Shown here in pieces: positions 1 to 7,096 of a stretch of 33,679 nucleotides of DNA; position 1 is the stretch's first letter; every line of letters begins with the position of its first letter. Position numbers and translations under genes: made by a program. The DNA comes from Bauldia sp. (lineage in GTDB: Bacteria; Pseudomonadota; Alphaproteobacteria; Rhizobiales; Kaistiaceae), in the NCBI RefSeq assembly GCF_020442045.1, contig NZ_JAGRLA010000049.1:1-33679 (forward strand), given 5' to 3'. The notes beneath the pieces were generated by a model that saw nothing but the letters and a program-made list of their open reading frames with translations, did not search any database and was not told where the DNA came from.

Positions 1-293
1 CAGGCGATGGTCAGGTCACCGATGTCGTCGGCGTTGGGCTTGGACGAGTGGTTCATGAAGCGGGCATTGTCGCCGCACAGCACGAAGACCGGCGCATCGG
101 CCGGCTGATAGCCGTAGCATCGCAGCATCTCCCGCAGCAGCTCGTCTTCCTCGTCGATCTCGCGGAGGTCGTAGCTGAGATCGAAACGCTCGTCGTGTTT
201 CCAGATGAGCGTCCCGCGCGGGATCGGCTCTTCCGCGAAGAGGCCGATGCCCTCGATCGCACTCGGGGCGAGATAGGTTCTTACACGCAACAT
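1..293 (-). CDS. SET domain-containing protein (3' end cut by window)
   Basis: The reading frame starts at ATG 293 on the minus strand and runs off the left edge, giving about 97 N-terminal residues. An AGAAGG-like ribosome site lies just upstream of the ATG. The protein opens with MLRVRTYLAPSAIEGIGLFA, the usual start of a SET domain ('S.I.GIGLFA'). Near residue 83 it has ARFMNHSSKPN, which matches the SET motif NHxxxPN that forms the S-adenosylmethionine pocket and pseudoknot. SET proteins are lysine methyltransferases; stand-alone bacterial ones are short and their substrates mostly unknown. The C-terminal catalytic Tyr and any post-SET cysteines lie outside the window, so activity cannot be judged. 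It is transcribed away from the tRNA gene on the other strand. Confidence 0.8.
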   Translation of the reverse strand, partial: MLRVRTYLAPSAIEGIGLFAEEPIPRGTLIWKHDERFDLSYDLREIDEEDELLREMLRCYGYQPADAPVFVLCGDNARFMNHSSKPNADDIGDLTIA

Positions 294-440
294 GCCTGAC
301 GCCTTCTGACGGCGGCGATTTCCTGTGCCGCTCTTATGGCCGGCAGTGAAGCGTATTCCCGTGAAAATCGGCTTGTGGAAATGGATCGAATTTTAGCTGA
401 TGGACCGAGGGACGGGCCGGATCGGGGGGTGAATATCCCA

Positions 441-470
441 CTTGACTCCGGGGCGGCGGGGCTGGTCAAT
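441..470 (+). promoter_or_regulatory. Putative promoter of the tRNA-Gly gene
   Basis: CTTGAC at 441-446 matches the alphaproteobacterial -35 consensus. It is followed 18 bp later by a weak -10 candidate, GTCAAT (465-470). This would start transcription about 5-10 bases before the mature tRNA 5' end at 481, a normal distance for a tRNA promoter. The -35 is good and the -10 is poor, so the call is moderate. Confidence 0.45.
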
Positions 471-480
471 GGCGACGCAG

Positions 481-555
481 GCGGGTGTAGTTCAGTGGTA
501 GAACGTCAGCTTCCCAAGCTGAATGTCGTCGGTTCGATCCCGATCACCCGCTCCA
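481..555 (+). tRNA. tRNA-Gly, anticodon CCC
   Basis: The acceptor arms GCGGGTG (481-487) and CACCCGC (545-551) pair fully. A discriminator T and an encoded CCA follow (553-555). The anticodon stem TCAGC/GCTGA encloses the loop TTCCCAA, giving anticodon CCC, which reads the glycine codon GGG. The T arm (GTCGG, loop TTCGATC, CCGAT) and the D loop with GGTAG are normal. The structure is complete with no sign of an intron or truncation. Confidence 0.97.
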
Positions 556-596
556 CCTTTTCGCGTCATGACGCCGGGTTGCGATCGGCACGAGAA

Positions 597-623
597 GGCC
601 GGCTCATGACGCGTGAGCCGGCC
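597..623. terminator. Bidirectional hairpin between tRNA-Gly and the HAD phosphatase gene
   Basis: A perfect 10-bp inverted repeat, GGCCGGCTCA / TGAGCCGGCC (597-606 and 614-623), has a 7-base loop. It lies 41 bases after the tRNA and 31 bases after the stop of the convergent phosphatase gene. Neither side has a clean T-run (CTGTT follows on plus, TTCTCG on minus). It could end both transcripts, but the lack of a U-tract makes intrinsic termination uncertain. Confidence 0.55.
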
Positions 624-654
624 GGCCGTCTGTTATGGGGATGAATTCGGCGCG

Positions 655-1653
655 CTACTGTTCGGGGAATACCCGCGCCCAGTCGTCCTTCATGCTGATC
701 AGGACCCAGTGCTCCGCCGGCGCGGCGTCCATGGCCTTGTCGAGCTTGCCGAAATGGGAGTCGCGGTCGTAGGCGAATTCCCGCTCGGCATCGTCGTGAT
801 GGACGATCATGCCGAGCGTGCGACCGGGACCTTTCGTCGTCCATTCGAGCATCTGGTAGTCACCGTCGGAATTGCCGAAAGCGGCGATCGGTCGCTTTCC
901 GATATGGGACTGGATGCCGACGGGCTTGCCCGGCCCGTCGTCGACGAAGGCGATCTCCGCCTCCCGCATGAGGACGGGGCCGTCGTCGGTCAGCTCGTAT
1001 TTCATCTTCGCGGACGAGCCGACGACATTTTCCGGTGGGATGCCGTAGGTGGTTTCCGTCCACGGTCGCATGAACTCGATGCCGCCGCCTGAGACGATGT
1101 AGACGTCGAACTCGTTGGCCCTGAGGTAGTCGATGACCTCCAGCATCGGCTGGTAGATGTCCTCGGTGTTCAGCCTGCCGGTCTTCGGGTTCTTTGCCGT
1201 CGTGATCCAGTCGGACGCGGTCCTGGTGAATTCGGCATTCGACATCCCGGCATGGGTGGCGCCCATGATTTCCGCCAGGCCTTTCTTGCCGGATGCCGCA
1301 ATTCCCTCCAGGTCGCCCGCCAGTACCGATTTGAACGGCTCCTTCTCCTTCCATTCCGGATGGTCGGGCGCCATCCTCCTGACCTCGTCCAGCGCGAAGG
1401 CGAGCTGGACATACATCGGCTGCTCGACCCAGAGCGTGCCGTCGTTGTCGAAGGTGGCGATGCGCTCGGCGGGGGGGACGTAGTCGGGGTTCGACTCGTC
1501 GGTGACCGTCTCGACGAACTTGATGATCGCCTCTTTCGTCGCGCCATCGTTCCAGGACGGCAGCGGATCTTCCTGCGCAAGGGCGGCGGACACCAGAGCC
1601 ACTGCGCCGAAGAGGCTTGTCGCCACCGCTGAAGCAAGAGACAGTCTTCGCAT
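655..1653 (-). CDS. Secreted HAD-family phosphatase
   Basis: A 332-residue protein with a signal peptide of about 26 residues (RRLSLASAVATSLFGAVALV..., cleavage after ALA), so probably periplasmic. HAD motif I is FDNDGT, with nucleophile Asp69 and acid/base Asp71. Motif II is seen in YIVSGGG, and the motif III/IV region includes GNSDGDYQML. This resembles phosphoserine-phosphatase-like secreted HAD hydrolases; the substrate is unknown. The start ATG 1653 has a purine-rich ribosome site (AGGGGAA). The gene lies downstream of a sulfatase on the same strand, with a strong terminator between them (1690-1717). The pair may therefore be co-located for use of sulfated or phosphorylated substrates without strict co-transcription. 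No frameshift or missing catalytic residue is evident. Confidence 0.85.
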   Translation of the reverse strand: MRRLSLASAVATSLFGAVALVSAALAQEDPLPSWNDGATKEAIIKFVETVTDESNPDYVPPAERIATFDNDGTLWVEQPMYVQLAFALDEVRRMAPDHPEWKEKEPFKSVLAGDLEGIAASGKKGLAEIMGATHAGMSNAEFTRTASDWITTAKNPKTGRLNTEDIYQPMLEVIDYLRANEFDVYIVSGGGIEFMRPWTETTYGIPPENVVGSSAKMKYELTDDGPVLMREAEIAFVDDGPGKPVGIQSHIGKRPIAAFGNSDGDYQMLEWTTKGPGRTLGMIVHHDDAEREFAYDRDSHFGKLDKAMDAAPAEHWVLISMKDDWARVFPEQ

Positions 1654-1689
1654 GACTTCGTTCCCCTGAATGTTGTTGGCCTGAAAAGA

Positions 1690-1717
1690 GTCCGCCCCGC
1701 CGAATGGCGGGGCGGAC
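1690..1717 (-). terminator. Rho-independent terminator after the sulfatase gene
   Basis: A perfect 12-bp GC-rich stem (left arm 1690-1701, right arm 1706-1717) has a 4-base loop. On the minus strand it is followed directly by TCTTTTCAG, a short U-rich tail. It sits 16 bases after the sulfatase stop (1734) and before the phosphatase start (1653). It should end or strongly reduce read-through from the sulfatase gene. Confidence 0.85.
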
Positions 1718-1733
1718 CGTTGATGTTGCCGGA

Positions 1734-3383
1734 TCAGTTACCCGTCGGAAGACCGATCGAGAAGCCATCCTTGGCCAGCGCGTCCTGCAGATACTTGAAG
1801 CGCTGGTACGCCGAGATCGTGATCGGACCGGTGTAGGTCTCGCTCTGCAGCTTCCGCGGCGGATACTTGACGTAGGTCTTCATCAGGTCCGAGACCGCCT
1901 CGTTGGCCGGGACGACCGCCCAGGTGCTCTCGGTGAAGGTGGTCATGAAGATGTCGTAGCGCTCCTGCGGATCGGACAGCAGGTCGAACACCTGCGGCAC
2001 GGTGGCGACATAACTCGAGGCGCCCTTCCAGCCGAGGTTGGTGTCGACCGCAAGACCACCGGTCTGGGCGCCGTCGTCACCACGCAGGTTGAAGACATAC
2101 TTGAAGCTGCCGACGCGGACGGCGCCGGGGCTCAGTTCGTCCTCGGTGAAGTAGAACCAGTCCTTGCGGTCGGACTTGCCGGTCCCTTCGAAGACAGGCG
2201 TCATGTCGTAGCTGTCGAAGATGATCGGCTCGCCCGCGCGGTCCTTCTCCGGCAGCTTCTCACCGGCGACGGAGGCGAAGGTGGCCATCAGGTCGAGCCC
2301 GCCGAGGATGTCGTCGCTCTTGGTGCCGGGCTTCACATGACCCGGCCAGCGGACCATTGCCGGGACGCGGCTGCCGCCCTCGCGGTCGGTGCCCTTCGTG
2401 CTGCGGAACGGAGTGTAGCCGGCGTCGGGATAGACGTCCTGCCAGGCACCGTTGTCGACCGTGTAGAAAACGAGGGTGTTGTCGGCAAGGCCGAGCTCGT
2501 CGAGCTTCTTCAGAACGTTGCCCACCCGGGTATCAAGTTCCACGACCGCATCGGCATACGCCGTCTTCGAGATCGACTTGCCCTCGAATTCCGGCGCGGG
2601 GATGTTCGGCTGGTGGTTCTTCATGAAGTTGATGTTGATGAAGAACGGCGTGTCCTTGTCCTTGGCCGCGTCCTCGAGGAACTCGATGCCGGCCTTCTCG
2701 ACATAGGCGTCGAGATACTTGATGCCGACCTTGCCCTGGTCCGGCGTATCCTCGTCGCCGATGACCTTCCAGTCCTCCTTGGCCTTCTCGCCGGCGTTGC
2801 CGGAGAGCGACCCGGTGGTCACCTTCGCAAACATTGCACGAAGCTCCGGGCTCATGTTCTTGTGCCAGGCGGGATCGGGATAGGTGTAGGCGTTGAGGTG
2901 GTAGAGGAAGGCGTACTTCATCACGTCGTAGCCCTGGGCATTGGGCAGCGCGTAGTCGGCTTCACCCAGATGCCACTTGCCGGTGAAGTAGGTCTTGTAG
3001 CCGGCTTCCTTCAGAACCGAGCCGAGGGTCCATTCGGCCTCCGGCAGTCCGCCGCCCTGGCCCTGGAAGGCCACCGTGGTCATGCCGGAACGGTTCGGAA
3101 TCCGCCCGGTCTGCATCGCGGCCCGGCCCGGCGTGCAGCTCGGCTGGCCGTAGAAGTTGGTGAAGAACATGCCGTCTTCGGCAAGCTTGTCGAAGTTCGG
3201 GGTCGGCATGCCGCGCGCCGCACCGCCGAGATAGGGGCCAAGATCGCCCCAGCCGGTATCGTCGGAGACGATGAACAGAATATTCGGCTTACTCGCGGCG
3301 TCCTGGGCGAATGCCGACGTGACGCTTATCGCGCCGACGCCGAGGGCAATCGCCGGTAAGAGGGATAGTGCCTTCCGTTTCAT
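1734..3383 (-). CDS. Secreted arylsulfatase (formylglycine type)
   Basis: A 549-residue protein starting at ATG 3383 (MKRKALSLLPAIALG...), preceded by GGAGAC. An in-frame start 45 bases further upstream would disrupt the signal peptide, so 3383 was chosen. The signal peptide is about 26 residues with cleavage after AFA, so the enzyme is periplasmic. The first metal-binding aspartates lie in FIVSDDTGWGD (Asp41, Asp42). The sulfatase signature CTPGR at Cys83 gives the Cys that formylglycine-generating enzyme would oxidise. Further sulfatase features are TGKWHLGE around residue 140 and VFYTVDNGAW near residue 310. Family enzymes hydrolyse organic sulfate esters; the substrate cannot be told from sequence. 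No formylglycine-generating enzyme gene lies in the window. The downstream neighbour is the secreted HAD phosphatase. Confidence 0.92.
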   Translation of the reverse strand: MKRKALSLLPAIALGVGAISVTSAFAQDAASKPNILFIVSDDTGWGDLGPYLGGAARGMPTPNFDKLAEDGMFFTNFYGQPSCTPGRAAMQTGRIPNRSGMTTVAFQGQGGGLPEAEWTLGSVLKEAGYKTYFTGKWHLGEADYALPNAQGYDVMKYAFLYHLNAYTYPDPAWHKNMSPELRAMFAKVTTGSLSGNAGEKAKEDWKVIGDEDTPDQGKVGIKYLDAYVEKAGIEFLEDAAKDKDTPFFININFMKNHQPNIPAPEFEGKSISKTAYADAVVELDTRVGNVLKKLDELGLADNTLVFYTVDNGAWQDVYPDAGYTPFRSTKGTDREGGSRVPAMVRWPGHVKPGTKSDDILGGLDLMATFASVAGEKLPEKDRAGEPIIFDSYDMTPVFEGTGKSDRKDWFYFTEDELSPGAVRVGSFKYVFNLRGDDGAQTGGLAVDTNLGWKGASSYVATVPQVFDLLSDPQERYDIFMTTFTESTWAVVPANEAVSDLMKTYVKYPPRKLQSETYTGPITISAYQRFKYLQDALAKDGFSIGLPTGN

Positions 3384-3487
3384 GCTTTGTCTCCGGTTTG
3401 GACAGTCTTGCGGGGTGAATCGTGTCATTGCGGCCTCCCTGGTTGTGCGAATTCCTGTTTCGAAAGCCGGCGGCCCGAGGGGTTCGA

Positions 3488-3748
3488 TCAGGAATTCATC
3501 GCGTTTGTGTTGCGCCGGATCCGGTCCAGGCGAGTGAGGATCTCGGTTTCCAATTCGCCGAGGAAGTTCCTGTAATCCTCGATCTTCGCGGCGTCCGCGT
3601 CAGGCCTGCTCTGCCAGTAGCGAAGCGCCGATGTTGCCTGGTCGTAGTCCTCGCAGACGGATCGGAACGGCGCGTCGCGGCTGTAGAGGCGACGAATCTC
3701 CAGCTCGCGCCGCGGATACCGGGCCACGATCGTGTGGACTACCCCCAT
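3488..3748 (-). CDS. Small conserved protein of unknown function
   Basis: Starting at ATG 3748 this encodes 86 residues (MGVVHTIVARYPRRELEIRR...). A GGATAGG ribosome site lies before it; a longer in-frame start at 3796 has none. The protein is highly charged and predicted helical. It has the pattern RRELEIRRLYSRDAPFRSVC followed by EDY, then a C-terminal helix YRNFLGELETEILTRL. I recall similar short unnamed proteins in other proteobacteria but cannot assign a function. There is no signal peptide or membrane segment. It is transcribed toward the sulfatase gene. It is divergent from the TolB-like/TPR gene and shares the 313-bp intergenic region that contains two palindromes. Confidence 0.65.
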   Translation of the reverse strand: MGVVHTIVARYPRRELEIRRLYSRDAPFRSVCEDYDQATSALRYWQSRPDADAAKIEDYRNFLGELETEILTRLDRIRRNTNAMNS

Positions 3749-4061
3749 CGCACCTATCCGCACGTCGCGGATTTGTCCTTGACACCCATCAACCACCCCG
3801 CGCCGAGTTCCGTCGTGTGGACTTCGCCGAATGGCTTGGGTAGATTGCTTTCCGCTGATGCAGGTGCATCAATTGCGCGCGCCAGAGAAGTACGAACATG
3901 TTCGAACCTCGCGGCGTGGTAAGAAGAACATTGATTCTGCCGTTTCCGCGCCTGCGATGGTGAATGCCGAAAATCCGGCGGCATGTCGGGCATGAGTATC
4001 TGGTAGAGACGCTTCAGAGAGCGAATTCCGTCTGGCTCAACGCCTTTGAAGCGGAAGGTCG
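3749..4061. promoter_or_regulatory. Divergent intergenic region with two palindromes
   Basis: This 313-bp stretch without a supported gene separates the small conserved gene (-) from the TolB-like/TPR gene (+). It holds a 16-bp inverted repeat at 3856-3871 (TGATGCA, 2-bp spacer, TGCATCA) and a perfect 12-bp palindrome at 3893-3904 (CGAACATGTTCG). Both have the size of dimeric repressor or activator sites, 22 bp apart edge to edge. The base composition is more AT-rich than the surrounding genes. No clear -35/-10 pair was identified. Confidence 0.5.
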
Positions 4062-5864
4062 GTGTTCACGCGCGAGGTCACGGCGGTGCAATCTGAGTTT
4101 GTGATCGAAGACTCGCGATCCCGCTCGGCGCCGCCGGCGGACGACATTCGAGCGGAGCTCGAGCGCATCCTCTCCAGCCCCGACCTCCACGCCAGCGACA
4201 GGCGGCGGGCTTTTCTCCGCTACGTGGTCGAAGAGACGCTGTCCGGGCGTGCCGACCGCCTGAAAGGCTATACGGTCGCCACCGCCGTCTTCGGCCGCGA
4301 CGAGACCTTCGACTCGCAGACCGACCCGGTTGTCCGGCTCGAGGCGAGACGGCTCAGGCGTGACCTCGACGGCTATTATGTCGACGCCGGGCAGCATGAT
4401 CCGGTTCGGATTTCCATTCCCAAAGGCTCGTACATCCCGCATTTCGAGTGGATCGAAGCGGTTCCTCAGCCGCCGGTCGAGGAACCGGCGACCAGTTTGG
4501 TGAAATCGGCTGAGCCCGAGGTTGCCGGACCGGGCGCCGCCCGGCTGCGGCATGTCCTGACCGTCGTTGCGATCGTCGCGGTCCTGATCGTCGCCGGGCT
4601 GGCCGGCTGGCTTCTGAGAGGCGATGGCGAGGCGCCGGCCCCCGGAGATGCCGACGTTGGCGAGCCAGCCGTGGTGGTCCTGCCGTTCGAGGCGCTCGGC
4701 GCGACACAGGACGGCCGCTATCTCGCCGATGGCATCAGTCAGGAGCTGATCGGCGATCTCATGAAGTTCCCGGGATTCCGTTTGTATACGCTGCCGATCG
4801 GCTTCTCCGACGGCTCAAGCCCCAAGCCGGTGGCGTTGGGGCGCGATCTCGGGGTCGCCTATGTGGTCAGGGGTATGGTGCGCGACGATACCGACCATGT
4901 CCGTGTTTCGGCGCAGCTGTTCGACGCCGCGACAGGCCAGGTCTTGTGGACGGCTGATTTCGACCGGCCTTCGAGCCCGGAATCCCTCATCCGAACACAG
5001 ACCGAACTGGCCGGGACCATTGCGGCCGAACTCGGTCAGCCCTACGGCGTCGTCACCAAGGACCTCGAGGTCCGGCAGGCGCCCCTCGGCGTGTCCAACA
5101 TGACGAGCTACGTCTGCGTGTTGCGCGCCTACGGCTACCGAAGGGGTTTCTCGCGCGACGAATTCGACCCCGTCCTTGGTTGTCTGGAGGAGGCCGTCCG
5201 CCGCGATCCCGGTTACAGCGATGCCTGGGCGATGCTCGGCTGGATGTACATGGATGCCGGCCGGTTCGGATTCGCGAAGACGGGTGATCTGCAAGCCCAG
5301 TATCAGCAAGGCCTCGTCGCCGCCGAGCGGGCGGTCAAGCTGGACCCGGACAATCCGCTCGCCCTCAAGGCGCTCTCGTCGATCAACTATTACATGGGGC
5401 ATTTCGACGAAGCCGAACGCCTGGCGCGCAAGGCGGTGGAGCTGAATCCCAACGATCCGGACGCCCTCGCACAGCTTGGCTGGCGGCTGGCCGCTCGCGG
5501 CAAGTTCGATGAGGGAATCTCCGTTCTCCGGCACGCCATCGAGCGGACGGTGAATCCGCCCGGATGGTATTTCCACTTCGTTGCGATCGACCTCTACCTG
5601 AAGGGTGACTATGGTGAGATGCTGAAGGTCGCCGAGCGCTCCGCATCCGATGGTTCCGCGGTGAGCCAGGCGCTGATAGCGATCGCCAGCGCCGAGCTCG
5701 GAGATCGTGAGGCGACCAGAGCGGCATTGGACAATCTGCCGAAATCCGGGCCGCTTGCCCGCGATCCGGCGGAATATTTTGCCCGTCACGGCGCCACTGA
5801 TCGGATCGTCAATGCCCTCGTTACCGGGCTGGAAAAAGCCCGCGCATTCGCGTCGGAAACCTAA
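4062..5864 (+). CDS. Membrane-anchored TolB-like/TPR regulator-type protein
   Basis: A 600-residue protein. GTG 4062 is preceded by GGAAGG with a short 3-base gap; GTG 4086 with GAGG 8 bases upstream is an alternative. Residues 28-130 form a conserved cytoplasmic domain (ERILSS...RRRAFLRYVVEETLSGR...VFGRDETFD...VRLEARRLRRDLDGYY) typical of rhizobial proteins often labelled adenylate-cyclase-like or winged-helix regulators. Residues about 164-185 are one membrane helix. Residues 202-330 match the TolB-like N-terminal domain (VVVLPFEALG...GRYLADGISQELIGDL) seen in CadC-type proteins. About residues 380-560 are TPR-like repeats (for example AERLARKAVELNPNDPDALAQLGWRLAARG, shown here as two joined helices). 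No cyclase catalytic domain is present. It could transduce a periplasmic signal to the N-terminal domain; this is inference. It converges on the PLP-enzyme operon with only 23 bp between stops. Confidence 0.8.
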   Translation: MFTREVTAVQSEFVIEDSRSRSAPPADDIRAELERILSSPDLHASDRRRAFLRYVVEETLSGRADRLKGYTVATAVFGRDETFDSQTDPVVRLEARRLRRDLDGYYVDAGQHDPVRISIPKGSYIPHFEWIEAVPQPPVEEPATSLVKSAEPEVAGPGAARLRHVLTVVAIVAVLIVAGLAGWLLRGDGEAPAPGDADVGEPAVVVLPFEALGATQDGRYLADGISQELIGDLMKFPGFRLYTLPIGFSDGSSPKPVALGRDLGVAYVVRGMVRDDTDHVRVSAQLFDAATGQVLWTADFDRPSSPESLIRTQTELAGTIAAELGQPYGVVTKDLEVRQAPLGVSNMTSYVCVLRAYGYRRGFSRDEFDPVLGCLEEAVRRDPGYSDAWAMLGWMYMDAGRFGFAKTGDLQAQYQQGLVAAERAVKLDPDNPLALKALSSINYYMGHFDEAERLARKAVELNPNDPDALAQLGWRLAARGKFDEGISVLRHAIERTVNPPGWYFHFVAIDLYLKGDYGEMLKVAERSASDGSAVSQALIAIASAELGDREATRAALDNLPKSGPLARDPAEYFARHGATDRIVNALVTGLEKARAFASET

Positions 5865-5887
5865 GCCGAGGGACCAGTCCGGGAGCG

Positions 5888-7096
5888 TTACCGGCGGGCG
5901 CCGGCGGCGAAAGCCCGCGCCGCCTCCGCGACAACCGTTGCTTGCCCGGCGCGAAGGGCGACCGGGTTGAACCGGACGACGCCGGCCCGGTGGTCGCCGG
6001 CCTCGGCATGGATCGCGGGATCGTCGGCAAGCAACGCACGGAGGAAGGCGAGCGCCTGCGATTCGCTGCCGCGGGGGAAGCGGAGTTCGGCCTTCGGCAC
6101 CGATCCGGTATCGTCGCCGCCGGTGATGACCGTGTCGGCCGATGCAATCGCGGCCAGTCCCTCGGCGATGATGGTGATGTCGGCGAGCCAGCGCTCGTGT
6201 CGGGCTTCGTCACCCTCGGCGACGAACAGTTCCAGCGCCGTCAGCAGACCGATGATCTCTTCCTTTCCCGCCTTGCAGGGCCGGCCGATCCCGTGGCGAG
6301 GCAGTCCGTCGAGCGCGCTCCGGTCGATCAACCGCGCCGGCGGGTCCCACAATTCGGTGACCACGTCCATGTCGAGTTGCTGGAGCGCCGCCGCGGCGAT
6401 CAGGTCGCGACGTCCGCACAGGATGCCCGAGGCCTGGGGCCCGCCGATCGCCTTGCCGCCCGAAAAGGCGACGAGATCGGCGCCTTCCGCGATGAAGCGT
6501 TTGAGGTTGGCTTGCGGCGGCAGCTCGGCTGCCGCGTCGACGATCACCGGTACGCCGGCCGCATGGGCGACCGCGGCGACCTCGGCGAGCGACGGCAGCG
6601 AATCGCGCGTCGCCACATAGTGGACCGCGGCGGTGTTGTCGTTGATGGCGGCGGCGTATTCCCACGGTTCCGCGTCGCGGATGCCCGCGCCGGAGGCGCG
6701 ATCGGGCAGGCCGACCTCGACCAGCGTGACACCGGTCGTCCTGACGGCGTGGTCATAGCCATTGCGCTGGCTGCGCGAGATGACGACCTGGTTCCTGAGC
6801 CCGGATGCGTCGGGGAGGCGGGCCATCGCCGCGGCGCCGAGACCGGTTACGCAGGCGGCGGTGCCGATCAGCAGGCCCGCCGCGGCACCGGAGGTGACAT
6901 AGCCCGCCTTTGCGCCGGTCAACCCGGCGATGACGCCGGATGCATGGGCCTGGAGCACGGCCATGTCGACGGCGAGGGCGGAAGCTTCCGCCATTGCCTG
7001 CGCCACTTCCGGCCGGATGACGCCGCCGGAAAGGCGGGTCAGCGTTCCCGCCGCATTGATGATCGTCGGGATGCCGCGCCGCGCATAGACGGTCAC
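5888..7096 (-). CDS. SelA/DgaE-like PLP-dependent enzyme
   Basis: A 402-residue fold-type I PLP enzyme. The start is GTG 7096, whose GTGA overlaps the stop of the upstream gene by 4 bases. The protein opens RRGIPTIINAAGTLTRLSGG, characteristic of the SelA-like branch that includes D-glucosaminate-6-phosphate ammonia-lyase (DgaE) and other ammonia lyases. Asp187 in VIVDAAAE should hold the pyridine nitrogen, and Lys215 in AFSGGKAIGGPQ is the likely Schiff-base lysine. At about 400 residues it is shorter than true SelA (about 460), and no selenocysteine genes are nearby, so selenium chemistry is unlikely. It is the last gene of the seven-gene operon. Probable chemistry is alpha,beta-elimination of ammonia or water from an amino-sugar acid or amino acid; the substrate is inferred from context only. 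Confidence 0.82.
   Translation of the reverse strand: MTVYARRGIPTIINAAGTLTRLSGGVIRPEVAQAMAEASALAVDMAVLQAHASGVIAGLTGAKAGYVTSGAAAGLLIGTAACVTGLGAAAMARLPDASGLRNQVVISRSQRNGYDHAVRTTGVTLVEVGLPDRASGAGIRDAEPWEYAAAINDNTAAVHYVATRDSLPSLAEVAAVAHAAGVPVIVDAAAELPPQANLKRFIAEGADLVAFSGGKAIGGPQASGILCGRRDLIAAAALQQLDMDVVTELWDPPARLIDRSALDGLPRHGIGRPCKAGKEEIIGLLTALELFVAEGDEARHERWLADITIIAEGLAAIASADTVITGGDDTGSVPKAELRFPRGSESQALAFLRALLADDPAIHAEAGDHRAGVVRFNPVALRAGQATVVAEAARAFAAGARR

Noticed and set aside
3894..3907. Alphaproteobacterial LexA box (GAAC-N7-GAAC) near the TPR gene
   Set aside because: The GAAC spacing here is 6, not 7, and neither flanking gene is an SOS gene; the palindrome CGAACATGTTCG is reported instead as an unassigned site.
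5888..7096. Selenocysteine synthase SelA
   Set aside because: It is shorter than SelA, lies in a catabolic operon and has no selB, selD or Sec tRNA nearby; FdsA uses Cys at its active site.
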